Origin: Alphaproteobacteria bacterium
GTDB lineage: Bacteria; Pseudomonadota; Alphaproteobacteria; Micropepsales; Micropepsaceae
Direction of reading: 5' to 3'
DNA: 64,000 nucleotides
NCBI GenBank assembly: GCA_003158585.1
Contig: PMKE01000071.1
Location: 81,191 to 145,190, forward strand
In this document: positions 11,070 to 20,194 of the stretch, piece after piece
How positions within the stretch are numbered: the first letter of the stretch is position 1
Layout: every line of letters begins with the position of its first letter
Program-made: the position numbers and the translations under genes
Notes under the pieces: model-generated
The model's database searches: none
The model's input: only the letters and a program-made list of their open reading frames with translations
Told to the model about the DNA's origin: nothing

Positions 11070-12035
11070 ATGCGCATCCAATCTCTTCTGATCGGCGCGG
11101 CAATCGCCGCCATCGTTATTTTGCCCGCCCATGCCGGCGAGGGATGGGTGACCGGCCAATGGCAGACCTACAACACCAAGAGGCTCGACCTCGAAAACGT
11201 CGTGGCGACGGTCAAGGTCGACGTGAAGGATTCCGGCCCGATGGCGGTTCAGGTCAGCGGGCTGCGCGATCGGGTGAACGGCGTCAAGGTTTATCCCGAC
11301 GGTGGCAAACTCAAGATCGAATGCCAGGAAGTCGGCACGGTTTGGGATTGGCGGCACTGGTTCGACTTCTCGCAGGGCAACCTCAACAAGCCTAGCCAGC
11401 TCCTGATCCATGTGGTCGTGCCGCGCGGCAGCCCCGTGGACGTGGAAGCGATGGCGGGCAATGTCACCATCGGCGACACAATGGGTCCTCTGAAGTTCGA
11501 GGTGATGGGCTATTCGGAATCGACGGTCGGCAACGTCAGCGAAGCGAGCCTTGAAATGTCGGGCTCCGGCAAGCTGAAGGTCGGCAACGTCTCGGGCACC
11601 GTCCATGCCGAAACCGCCGGCAGCGGCGACATCCGGATCGGAAACGTCGACAAGCTGAACGCCGAAGTCGACGGTTCGGGCTCGATTTCAGCAGGGCGTG
11701 TCGGCGGCCCCGTGAAGGCCGATATTGGCGGATCGGGCTCCGTGTCAGTCGCAAACGTTGCCGGCCCCTTGGCCGTGAACATCGGCGGGTCCGGTGAATT
11801 CTCGGCAGGGGAGATAAACGGCTCGGCAGACGTGAACATCGGCGGGTCGGGGTCCGTCAGCATTGGGAGCGGAGAAGTGAATCCGCTGCACGTCAACATC
11901 GCGGGCTCGGGCGACGTGACGATCGGCGGGACCGTGGTAGATCCAAGGATCAACACCTTCGGTTCGGGCACTGTGAAGGCCAAGGCCTGTCGCGGTTCGT
12001 CCTGCAACGATCACGACCTCAAGATAGGCGGCTGA
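11070..12035 (+). CDS. Exported GIN-domain/DUF2807-like beta-solenoid protein
   Basis: Signal peptide MRIQSLLIGAAIAAIVILPAHAGEG; repeated GSGSxSxGxVxG turns. Confidence 0.72.
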   Translation: MRIQSLLIGAAIAAIVILPAHAGEGWVTGQWQTYNTKRLDLENVVATVKVDVKDSGPMAVQVSGLRDRVNGVKVYPDGGKLKIECQEVGTVWDWRHWFDFSQGNLNKPSQLLIHVVVPRGSPVDVEAMAGNVTIGDTMGPLKFEVMGYSESTVGNVSEASLEMSGSGKLKVGNVSGTVHAETAGSGDIRIGNVDKLNAEVDGSGSISAGRVGGPVKADIGGSGSVSVANVAGPLAVNIGGSGEFSAGEINGSADVNIGGSGSVSIGSGEVNPLHVNIAGSGDVTIGGTVVDPRINTFGSGTVKAKACRGSSCNDHDLKIGG

Positions 12036-12124
12036 ACGGCGTTTGCAGTCTTTGTTTTGCCGCAACGCTTTAGCGGAAAACCGCGCACACTTTTCCGCGC
12101 GTTGCTTCAAATGTTTAACGGCTG

Positions 12125-12164
12125 TTAACCCTTGGAAGCCAGACTGGCGGTTTCCAAGGGTTAA
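12125..12164 (+). promoter_or_regulatory. Strong hairpin immediately upstream of the PBP1A start codon
   Basis: TTAACCCTTGGAA-GCCAGACTGGCGGT-TTCCAAGGGTTAA: perfect 13-bp arms, loop contains GCCA-GAC-TGGC. Confidence 0.75.
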
Positions 12165-12167
12165 GGC

Positions 12168-14093
12168 ATGGCGCGGCAGCAATCAGAACTCGACCGGCGC
12201 GTTTCCGCAATCGCCGACGGAGGGCGTGCTTCCCGCCCCCGCCGCAAGCGGGTCTGGCCCTATGTCTTCGTCCTGGTGGGCGCCTGGGCGGTCATCTTCG
12301 GCGGCATCTTCTTTTCGCGCTTTCTCTCCGCCCTGCCCGACGTGGGCACGCTCTTGACCAACGGGCCGTCGCACGACATCACCATCCTCGACGACCGCGG
12401 GCGGCTGATCGCGCGTCACGGCCTGACCCAGGGCGTGATGATCGACGTCTCCCAGTTGCCGCCCTATGTCCCCGACGCCTTCATCGCCATCGAGGACCGG
12501 CGTTTCCGCTCCCATTTCGGTCTCGATCCGGTGGGGCTGATACGCGCGGCCTACGAGAACATGATGGCGGGCCATGTGGTACAGGGCGGCTCGACGCTGA
12601 CCCAGCAGCTTGCAAAGAACCTGTTCCTCGAGCCCAACCGTACCTTCGACCGCAAGCTTCAGGAGGCGATGCTCGCGGTCTATCTCGAGTATCGCTACTC
12701 GAAGGACCAGATCCTCACGCTCTATCTCAACCGCATCTATTTCGGCGCCGGGGTCTACGGCATCGAGGCCGCCGCCGAGCGCTTCTTCGGCAAGCACGCC
12801 ACCGACTTGAGCCTGCCGGAAGCCGCCATGCTCGCCGGCAGCGTCAAGGCGCCCGCCAAGTACAATCCGCTCGCCGATCCCGACGCCGGCCAGGCGCGCG
12901 CCCAGATCGTTCTGCGCATGATGGAGGAGGCGCATTTCATCGACGAGACGACGCGTCAGGAAGCGGAAACGACGCGCGCGCGCATCGTGCGCGGCACGGC
13001 GACGCCGGGGTCGGGCTATTTCGCGGACTGGGTGATGAGCCTGATCCCGGGCTACATCGGCGATGCAGGACAGGCGCTCGTCGTCGAAACCACTTTCGAT
13101 CTCGACGCGCAAGCCGAGGCCGAACGCGCCGTCGCCGCCGGTCTTGAGGAAGAAGGACTGAAGCTGAACGCCAGCCAGGCCGCGCTCGTCGCCATGACGC
13201 CCGACGGGGCGGTACGCGCGATGGTCGGCGGCGCCTCCTATGCGCAGAGCCCCTACAACCGCGCCACGGATGCAGAGCGCCAGCCCGGTTCGGCGTTCAA
13301 GCCGTTCGTCTATCTCACCGCCTTGGAGCAGGGCCGCAAGCCCACGGATTTGATGAACGACGGGCCGGTCGATATCCGCGGCTGGAAGCCGGAGGACTAC
13401 GAAGGCAAGTACCAGGGCGAAGTGACTTTGCAGAGGGCCTTCGCGATCTCCTCCAATTCGGTGGCGGTGCAGCTCACCGCCCAGGTCGGACCGAGGGCCG
13501 TGGCGAGGACGGCCAGGCGCCTCGGCATCGAAACGCCGCTGCAGGCCGTCTCCTCGCTCGCCCTCGGCACCAGCGTGGTGACGCCGCTCGAACTCACCGC
13601 GGCCTACGCGCCTTTCGCCAACGGCGGCGAGGGGGTGACGGCGTTCGGTATCGTCAGCATCAAGACCCAGAGCGGCAAGCTGCTGTGGCAGCGCAAGAGT
13701 TCGGGGCTGGGCCGGGTGATCTCGCCCGGGAACCTTGCGGCGATGATCGGCATGATGAGCGACGTGATGAGCTACGGCACCGGCAAGGCGGCGCGCCTCG
13801 ACGAACGCCCCTCCGCCGGCAAGACCGGCACGACGCAGGATTTCCGCGACGCCTGGTTCGTGGGCTATACGGCCGATCTGGTCTGCGGCGTGTGGATCGG
13901 CAACGACGACAACATGCCGATGAACCACGCCACGGGCGGCACCCTGCCGGCGCGCATCTTCAAACACTTCATGGAGGATGCCGAGCAGGGATTGCCGGTG
14001 CGTCCGCTGGCGGGCCAGCCCAGCGCGGAACAGCCGCCGGCGGCCGAGCCCGACGCCTTCAAGCAATTCCTGAACAGCTTGTTCGGCACATAG
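12168..14093 (+). CDS. PBP1A family penicillin-binding protein (transglycosylase/transpeptidase)
   Basis: [66 protein letters not shown]. Confidence 0.96.
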   Translation: MARQQSELDRRVSAIADGGRASRPRRKRVWPYVFVLVGAWAVIFGGIFFSRFLSALPDVGTLLTNGPSHDITILDDRGRLIARHGLTQGVMIDVSQLPPYVPDAFIAIEDRRFRSHFGLDPVGLIRAAYENMMAGHVVQGGSTLTQQLAKNLFLEPNRTFDRKLQEAMLAVYLEYRYSKDQILTLYLNRIYFGAGVYGIEAAAERFFGKHATDLSLPEAAMLAGSVKAPAKYNPLADPDAGQARAQIVLRMMEEAHFIDETTRQEAETTRARIVRGTATPGSGYFADWVMSLIPGYIGDAGQALVVETTFDLDAQAEAERAVAAGLEEEGLKLNASQAALVAMTPDGAVRAMVGGASYAQSPYNRATDAERQPGSAFKPFVYLTALEQGRKPTDLMNDGPVDIRGWKPEDYEGKYQGEVTLQRAFAISSNSVAVQLTAQVGPRAVARTARRLGIETPLQAVSSLALGTSVVTPLELTAAYAPFANGGEGVTAFGIVSIKTQSGKLLWQRKSSGLGRVISPGNLAAMIGMMSDVMSYGTGKAARLDERPSAGKTGTTQDFRDAWFVGYTADLVCGVWIGNDDNMPMNHATGGTLPARIFKHFMEDAEQGLPVRPLAGQPSAEQPPAAEPDAFKQFLNSLFGT

Positions 14094-14157
14094 AGCGCAA
14101 TCCGGAAAAGTGCGGTCCATAGCGACAGCGTATGGACGTTTTCCGACAGATTGCGCG
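14091..14157. repeat. RIME-like palindromic repeat, copy 1
   Basis: TAGAGCGCAATCCGGAAAAGTG...CGTTTTCCGACAGATTGCGCG; TAG is the PBP1A stop codon. Confidence 0.85.
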
Positions 14158-14171
14158 AAATCAAAGAACCT

Positions 14172-14945
14172 TCAGCGCGCCGCGTAACGGTGTAGCGCAG
14201 CGCCGTGCTGGCCGAGCCAGGTCTGCGGGCGTTTGACGTCGCCGACCAGCAGGAGCACCAGCCGCCAGAATGCCGCCCCGTGATTCATCTCTTTGAGATG
14301 CGCCACTTCGTGCGCCACGACGTAGTCGGCGACGAAAGGCGGGGCGAGGATCAGCCGCCAGGAGAACGACAGCGAGCGGGTCGAGGAACACGAACCCCAG
14401 CGGCTGGCGGTATCGCGCACGGTGACGCGGCGCGGGCGCGCGCCGATTCGTGCGGCGAATTCGAAGGCGCGCGCTTCCAGCTCCTGGCGTGCCTGCCGCT
14501 TCAGAAAATCGAGCAGACGGCGCGGCACGTGCTCGGCGCGCCCGCCGACGCGGATCACCGCGCCGTCGACGGCGACGGGGCCTTTCTCCGCGCGCGCGAT
14601 CAGACGATCCTCGCCGCGGAAGGGGATGCGGGCGCCGGGCGAAAGCACGACGCGGCTCGGCACGCGCGCCAGCTGGCGCGCGATCCAGTCCGTCTGGCCG
14701 CGGGCGAATTCGAGAGCGCGGTCGAGCGCCCGTTTCGACGGCGCGACGACCAGGACTTCGCCGCTCATGGGATGCACCTTGACGATCAGGCGGCGCGCCC
14801 TCGGATTGAGCCTGACGCTCATTTCCACGTCGCGGCCGTCGATCTTGAGCAGCTCGCGATGCACGATACGCTTGCGGGTTATTTTACGCATGGACTGCCG
14901 GAACGCTTTCGATCGATTGATCGCACGGTACGCGAACGAGAGCAT
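14172..14945 (-). CDS. YgjP-like M48-type metallopeptidase
   Basis: DTASRWGSCSSTRSLSFSWRLILAPPFVADYVVAHEVAHLKEMNHGAAFW (HEVAH motif). Confidence 0.88.
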   Translation of the reverse strand: MLSFAYRAINRSKAFRQSMRKITRKRIVHRELLKIDGRDVEMSVRLNPRARRLIVKVHPMSGEVLVVAPSKRALDRALEFARGQTDWIARQLARVPSRVVLSPGARIPFRGEDRLIARAEKGPVAVDGAVIRVGGRAEHVPRRLLDFLKRQARQELEARAFEFAARIGARPRRVTVRDTASRWGSCSSTRSLSFSWRLILAPPFVADYVVAHEVAHLKEMNHGAAFWRLVLLLVGDVKRPQTWLGQHGAALHRYAAR

Positions 14946-15096
14946 ACACGATGGCAGGCGCCCCGGTGCGTCATTTCGGCGTTCTTTCTATGCCGGAACG
15001 TAAGTCGCTCAAAGTGAAATCGCCGCATTTGCATGTTGACTTTGTCGGCGCGCCGGGCATTCGATTCAACTGCCGTTTCAGGATGAGACACGCGTC

Positions 15097-15597
15097 ATGA
15101 GCGAAGACAAGGTCGCAGCACTTGCAGGAATGTATGCGTTGGCGATGATCCTCGGCGCGCTGGGATTTCAGTACATCGGCGGCGTGTTGCCTTGCGAAAT
15201 GTGCCATTGGCAGCGCTGGCCGCACGATGCGGCGATCGTCACGGGTCTCGGCGGCGCCGTTCTCTATTACGCAAAAGTCATCGACATTAAGGTCTTGAAG
15301 GCTCTGGCCTGGCTGACTCTTCTCCTGATCGCAAGCTCGGGAGCGATCGGCGCCTATCAGGCGGGCGTGGAATGGAAGCTCGTGCCGGGACCGGCAAGCT
15401 GCACGGGCGAGCGCTTCGTCCTCGGCGGCAGTCTCGACCTCAACGCGCCGGGTGTGCGCTGCGACGTGGCCGGATGGCGGCTCTTCGGGATTTCGCTGGC
15501 GGGCTACAACGCGTTGTGCTCGTTCGGTACCGCGATCCTGGGCGCGCTGCTGCTCGCCCGCAAGATCGTCGTGCCGCTGAAATGGGCGAGAGGATGA
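15097..15597 (+). CDS. Disulfide bond formation protein DsbB family
   Basis: Four-TM protein, LPCEMCHWQRWPHDAA. Confidence 0.88.
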   Translation: MSEDKVAALAGMYALAMILGALGFQYIGGVLPCEMCHWQRWPHDAAIVTGLGGAVLYYAKVIDIKVLKALAWLTLLLIASSGAIGAYQAGVEWKLVPGPASCTGERFVLGGSLDLNAPGVRCDVAGWRLFGISLAGYNALCSFGTAILGALLLARKIVVPLKWARG

Positions 15598-16157
15598 CGG
15601 CTGGTAAGCGCCATCCCCGTCCCGCGCCGCCCGGCGTCGGCGCGAACGAGGACATCGCCGCCATGATCCGCGTCGATCACGCGGGCGAATACGGCGCAGT
15701 GTGCATCTACGAGGGCCAGCTTGCGGTGTTCGGTTCCGCGAAGACCAAGGCCGCCGAAGCGATCCGCCACATGGCGAAGCAGGAAGAAGCGCATCTGAAA
15801 GCCTTCGATACACTTATCAGCGAACGGGGTGTGCGGCCCACCGCGCTCAAACCCGTCTGGCGGATCGCCGGTTATGCGCTGGGCGCCGCCACCGCGCTCT
15901 TGGGCGAAAAGGCGGCAATGGCCTGTACCGAGGCGGTGGAGGATGTCATCGACCGGCACTATGCCGCTCAGGTCGAACGCCTGGGCGAGCGCGATCCGGA
16001 ATTGAAGAAGACGGTCGAAGCATTCCGTGCCGACGAGATCGCCCATCGCGACACCGCCACGGCGCACGGCGCGGCGGGAGCGCCCGCCTATCGCCTGCTC
16101 ACCGGCGCCATCAAAACCGGCTGCCGCGTGGCCATCGCACTTTCGACAAGAATCTGA
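15594..16157 (+). CDS. coq7: Demethoxyubiquinone hydroxylase family protein
   Basis: MIRVDHAGEYGAVCIYEGQLAVF ... EEAHLKAFD ... DEIAHRDTA di-iron motifs; ATGA overlap with dsbB. Confidence 0.9.
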   Translation: MTAGKRHPRPAPPGVGANEDIAAMIRVDHAGEYGAVCIYEGQLAVFGSAKTKAAEAIRHMAKQEEAHLKAFDTLISERGVRPTALKPVWRIAGYALGAATALLGEKAAMACTEAVEDVIDRHYAAQVERLGERDPELKKTVEAFRADEIAHRDTATAHGAAGAPAYRLLTGAIKTGCRVAIALSTRI

Positions 16158-16715
16158 TCAGGGTTCCAGCTCGCTATCCCAATAGAGATAGTCCGCCCAG
16201 CTGTCGTGCAGATAGTTCGGCGGGAACAGGCGGCCGTTGTTGCGCAGCTGGTTGATCGTGGGCCTGTGCGGGCGCTGGCGCGGGTGCATCCCGGTCTGGG
16301 CCGCCAGCCGTCCGCCTTTGAGAAGATTGCAGGGCGCGCAGGCCGTCACCACGTTGTCCCAGGTGGTGTGCCCGCCGCGGGAGCGCGGGATGACATGGTC
16401 GAAGGTCAGGTCCTCGTCCGAGCCGCAATACTGGCACTCGAAACGGTCGCGCAGGAAGACGTTGAATCGCGTGAAGGCGGGATTGCGCGCCGGCCTGATG
16501 TAGGTCTTGAGCGAGACGACGGAGGGCAGATGCATCTCGAAAGAGGGCGAGTGCACCTTTCGGTCGTATTGCTCGAGGATGTTCACCCGTTCGAGGAACA
16601 CGGCCTTGATCGCATCCTGCCAGGACCACAGCGACAACGGGAAGTAACTCAACGGTCGGAAATCCGCGTTGAGCACCAAGGCCGGGCAGTTCTCCGGACT
16701 GCGCGCGGCTAACAC
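16158..16715 (-). CDS. HNH endonuclease
   Basis: CQYCGSDEDLTFDHVIPRSRGGHTTWDNVVTACAPCNLLKGGRL. Confidence 0.92.
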   Translation of the reverse strand: MLAARSPENCPALVLNADFRPLSYFPLSLWSWQDAIKAVFLERVNILEQYDRKVHSPSFEMHLPSVVSLKTYIRPARNPAFTRFNVFLRDRFECQYCGSDEDLTFDHVIPRSRGGHTTWDNVVTACAPCNLLKGGRLAAQTGMHPRQRPHRPTINQLRNNGRLFPPNYLHDSWADYLYWDSELEP

Positions 16716-16834
16716 GTCACATCCCCTTTGAAGACCTTGCCTCCTCTGGTTCTGCCGTCAGTTTACGAACAACGCTCCGCAAAGCCAAGACAGCCGGAAA
16801 TTTACGCGATTCGGTGTGACGGATTGGAGACGGG

Positions 16835-17494
16835 TCAGCGTAAAGGACAACTTGCCTCGCCGCTTACCTTTAACTGTCCCGCGAAGGCCATCGCGAGAAA
16901 GCGGCCCACCAGCTCCATTTCGGTGTCGTCGATGCCGTGGCCGAGCCCTGCCGACAGATGCCATTGCACCCGCACGCCATAGGCGCCGAGTGCCCCAGCG
17001 GTGAGGAAAAGCGCTTCGGCGGGGATCAGAGGGTCCGCCTCGCCGTGAGCCAGGAACACGGGCGGTTTCTCGCCGCTTGCGGGCGGGCCGGTCAGCATTC
17101 CCGAAAAGCCGACGATGGCTGCGGGCCTGAGCGTGCCCAGTCCCACATGCAGCGCCATCATGGTGCCCTGGCTGAAGCCAACGAGCGCCAGACGATCCGG
17201 CGTCAGCGACAGTCGGCGCAATTCCTCCTCGATGAAAGCGGTAAGCCCCGGCGCTGCCTTGAGTACGCCCTCGTGCATCAGGCGCGGATCGAGTTGCGTA
17301 ATGGCGAACCACTGGTATCCGGCGCCCTGGCAGCGTTCGGGCGCGTCGGGCGCCGCGAAGGCGGCCTCGGGCAGGAGGCGCTGCAACATGGGCGCCAGTC
17401 CGATGAGGTCCTTGCCGTCCGCGCCGTAGCCGTGACACAGCACCACCAGCTGTGTGGCTTTTCCCGTGCCCGGTTCCAAACGCGCGACCGCCAT
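16835..17494 (-). CDS. Alpha/beta hydrolase (phospholipase/carboxylesterase family)
   Basis: LVVLCHGYGADGKDLIGLAP; ALVGFSQGTMMAL; PVFLAHGEADPLIP. Confidence 0.88.
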   Translation of the reverse strand: MAVARLEPGTGKATQLVVLCHGYGADGKDLIGLAPMLQRLLPEAAFAAPDAPERCQGAGYQWFAITQLDPRLMHEGVLKAAPGLTAFIEEELRRLSLTPDRLALVGFSQGTMMALHVGLGTLRPAAIVGFSGMLTGPPASGEKPPVFLAHGEADPLIPAEALFLTAGALGAYGVRVQWHLSAGLGHGIDDTEMELVGRFLAMAFAGQLKVSGEASCPLR

Positions 17495-17552
17495 CTTGTC
17501 CCACCATCGTCTTCGGCGGCATGATTGTCATGGCCGAACGCCCAAGTCCAAC

Positions 17553-18392
17553 ATGAACGTCACCCGTTTTGCGCCGAGTCCGACCGGCCTCTTGCATCTG
17601 GGCCATGCCTTTGCCGCGCTAGCGGCCGCAGAGGCGGGCGACCGCTTCCTGCTGCGCATCGAAGATATCGATCGGGCGCGCGCGCGTGCGGAATACGAGA
17701 CGGCGATCTATGAGGACCTCGCCTGGCTCGGTCTCGACTGGGAGAAGCCGGTGCTGCGCCAGTCGGAGCGGATGGAGGCTTATGGCGAAGCGCTCGCCTT
17801 TCTCGGTAGCCGGGGTCTGCTCTATCCCTGCTTCTGCACCCGCCGGGAGATCGCCGACGAGATCACCCGCTCTGCAGAGGCTCCTCATGGTCCGGACGGA
17901 CCCCTCTATCCCGGCACATGCCGCGGCTTGAGCGAGACGGAACGCGCGGAGCGTTTCCTCGGCGGTATTTCCTTTGCGCTGCGGCTCGACGCGGCGAAGG
18001 CGGCGGCGATGACGGGCCAGCTCTTCTTCGAGGAACAAGGAACGGGCCCCCACGGCGAGCATGGACGTATCGCGGTCGATCCGCTCGCTTTCGGCGACGT
18101 GGTGCTGGCGCGCAAGGAGACGCCTACCTCCTATCACCTCGCGGTGGTGGTGGACGACGCTTATCAGGGCGTGACGCTGGTCACCCGCGGCAACGATCTG
18201 TTCGCGGCGGCGCATATCCAGCGCCTGTTGCAAGCGCTGCTCGAACTGCCGGCGCCCGCCTATGCCCATCACCGCCTGATCCTCGACGATGCGGGCCGCA
18301 AATTCTCCAAGCGTGATCGCGCGGTCACGCTGCGCTCGCTGCGCGAAACCGGCGCCACGCCGGAAGACGTGCGCAGACGCGTCGGGTTTTAG
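17553..18392 (+). CDS. gluQRS: Glutamyl-Q tRNA(Asp) synthetase
   Basis: MNVTRFAPSPTGLLHLGHAFAAL; zinc-site CFCTRREI; FSKRDRAVTLRSLR; short form lacking anticodon domain. Confidence 0.92.
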   Translation: MNVTRFAPSPTGLLHLGHAFAALAAAEAGDRFLLRIEDIDRARARAEYETAIYEDLAWLGLDWEKPVLRQSERMEAYGEALAFLGSRGLLYPCFCTRREIADEITRSAEAPHGPDGPLYPGTCRGLSETERAERFLGGISFALRLDAAKAAAMTGQLFFEEQGTGPHGEHGRIAVDPLAFGDVVLARKETPTSYHLAVVVDDAYQGVTLVTRGNDLFAAAHIQRLLQALLELPAPAYAHHRLILDDAGRKFSKRDRAVTLRSLRETGATPEDVRRRVGF

Positions 18393-18513
18393 AGCGCAAT
18401 CCGGAAAAGTGGTCGATAGCGACAGCGTATTCGACGCGGTTTTCCGTTAGATTGCGCGACAATATAAAGAACTAAAGCAAAACCGCGATTCAATAATCGC
18501 GGATTTTGCTTTA
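18390..18513. repeat. RIME-like palindromic repeat, copy 2, plus second hairpin (18474-18513)
   Basis: TAGAGCGCAATCCGGAAAAGTG...GCGGTTTTCCGTTAGATTGCGCG followed by AAAGCAAAACCGCGATT-CAAT-AATCGCGGATTTTGCTTT. Confidence 0.87.
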
Positions 18514-18816
18514 GGCGGCGGGCTCGTTCGTGCCGATGATGGCGCGCAGATAATCGAGATAATCCTCGAAGGCGCGGCGGCCGTTCTTTGTCAGCGACAC
18601 GCGCGTGCGCGGCCGTTTGGCGACAAAGTCTTTTTGGACGGCGACGTAACCGGCTTCTTCCAGTGTCGTGATGTGCGCGCCGAGATTGCCTTCGGTCGTT
18701 CCCACCATCGCCTTCAGGCGCACGAACTCGATGGGGTCGCTGGCGGGAAGCGGCTTAAGCGCTGCCATGATTTTGAGGCGTATCGGCTGGTGAATGATCG
18801 GATCGGGCTGTTCCAT
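18511..18816 (-). CDS. Winged-helix transcriptional regulator
   Basis: 101 aa; HQPIRLKIMAAL...TTEGNLGAHITTLEEAGYVAVQKDFVAKRPRTRVSLTKNGRRAF. Confidence 0.85.
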   Translation of the reverse strand: MEQPDPIIHQPIRLKIMAALKPLPASDPIEFVRLKAMVGTTEGNLGAHITTLEEAGYVAVQKDFVAKRPRTRVSLTKNGRRAFEDYLDYLRAIIGTNEPAA

Positions 18817-18817
18817 G

Positions 18818-19378
18818 TCATACCGTCCGGAACCAAAGCCCGGCCAGGATCATCGATCCGCCGCCGACAAAAGCCATCCAGAGAAGAATGTGCTCGACGT
18901 AATAAAAGCCGAACAAGGTCAGTGCGACGACCAGGATTCCCGCAAGCACATAACGCATGCCCGCCCATAGTCCGACGGCCGCATAGACGCTTCCGGTGAT
19001 CAGAGCGGGATAAGCGGCAAGCTGACGCCCGTGGACCGGCCACATGATCGCGTAGGTGGCGAACACGAAGAACACGGCAATTAATCCAAGCGCCAGCATC
19101 CGCCAGGCCCTAGGAGTGCGTTCGGCCTCCGTCGTACATTTCGACGCTCGCCAATTTAGATACGTTCCGGCGAGCAATCCGCCCGCGACCAGCATGGTCC
19201 AGATCAGATTGGTGTAGTCGTGAAGAAGGTCGGTTCCGCCATAACCCAGAACCCAAATGATGCCCCACATGACGAGATGCGGAGAGGCCTTCCGGTAGCC
19301 GTAAAGCTGCGCACTGCGCCGGCCGGCAATTTCGGCTTCGCTCAGGCTAGCCGCGGCTTCTTTTGACGACAGCGACAT
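18818..19378 (-). CDS. Multi-TM membrane protein of unknown function
   Basis: 186 aa with five or so hydrophobic segments; 1 bp upstream of the winged-helix regulator, likely same operon. Confidence 0.75.
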   Translation of the reverse strand: MSLSSKEAAASLSEAEIAGRRSAQLYGYRKASPHLVMWGIIWVLGYGGTDLLHDYTNLIWTMLVAGGLLAGTYLNWRASKCTTEAERTPRAWRMLALGLIAVFFVFATYAIMWPVHGRQLAAYPALITGSVYAAVGLWAGMRYVLAGILVVALTLFGFYYVEHILLWMAFVGGGSMILAGLWFRTV

Positions 19379-19396
19379 AATCGGTCTGCCTCCATA

Positions 19397-19418
19397 TGGT
19401 ATAGAATACTCTATACCA
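19397..19418. promoter_or_regulatory. Palindromic candidate operator upstream of the membrane protein/winged-helix regulator pair
   Basis: TGGTATAG-AATACT-CTATACCA. Confidence 0.6.
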
Positions 19419-19474
19419 CAGAGTACACAGTGTCAAGAGATTGATATTAATGTGTTTCTGAGACTTAAGGCCGG

Positions 19475-20179
19475 CTACCAGTCGTTCAGGCCCTGAAAAT
19501 TGGAGAATCCGGCGGCACGCGCCCAGTTCGTCCATTCGCTGCGCAGCTGGCTCGTCAGCCGCGGGTTGCCGCCCCCTTGGCCGAGCCCGTAGATCAGGAG
19601 TTGGCTGCAGCCTCGGAACTGGGAGCTGTCCGGCGACGGCAGGTGATCGCCGCGGTCGAGCCGCGCGTAAACGGAATCCTCGATGCCGTCGGTGGCGAGC
19701 ACGATGGTGGTGGGCATGCCGCGGCAGCCGAAGGCGCGGGTGACGTTGTCGAGGAAGGCGAGAATGTTGGTGTTGCGCTGGGAGTGCCATCTGCCGCTGG
19801 CGACCAGGCGCGGCGTACCCGCGATCAGCTTCTGGATCTCGGCCGCCACCGCCTCGGGACGCGCCCGCACCGACAGGACGGTGTCGTAGCCGGGCCAGCT
19901 GTTCGAACTCGGATCGTAGCTGCCGAAGGTGCGCACATGCACTTCAGAAGAAAATCCCATGTTGCGCACCGTGTCCGCGACGCGCGCCGCCACGCGGGCA
20001 GCAAACGCCGGATCGTCGATCAGCGGATTGCTCTGGGAGAGGTCGAGACCGATGATGAGGCGCTGCGGATGCAGCACGTTCTGGTCGTCGGAAGGCGCGT
20101 CGCCTGCGACCTGCATCGCCACGGCACCGCCCCCGATCAGGGCCGCCGCCGTCGCAAGCGCAAGCAAGATGGCCTTCAT
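19475..20179 (-). CDS. Exported VWA-like domain protein
   Basis: Signal peptide, MIDAS-like DLSQS and TTIVLATDGIED. Confidence 0.7.
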   Translation of the reverse strand: MKAILLALATAAALIGGGAVAMQVAGDAPSDDQNVLHPQRLIIGLDLSQSNPLIDDPAFAARVAARVADTVRNMGFSSEVHVRTFGSYDPSSNSWPGYDTVLSVRARPEAVAAEIQKLIAGTPRLVASGRWHSQRNTNILAFLDNVTRAFGCRGMPTTIVLATDGIEDSVYARLDRGDHLPSPDSSQFRGCSQLLIYGLGQGGGNPRLTSQLRSEWTNWARAAGFSNFQGLNDW

Positions 20180-20194
20180 GTCGATCCCCCCGCT

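Noticed and set aside
12183-14120. 645-aa minus-strand ORF opposite PBP1A
   Set aside because: Antisense shadow ORF; low-complexity R/H/G/A composition
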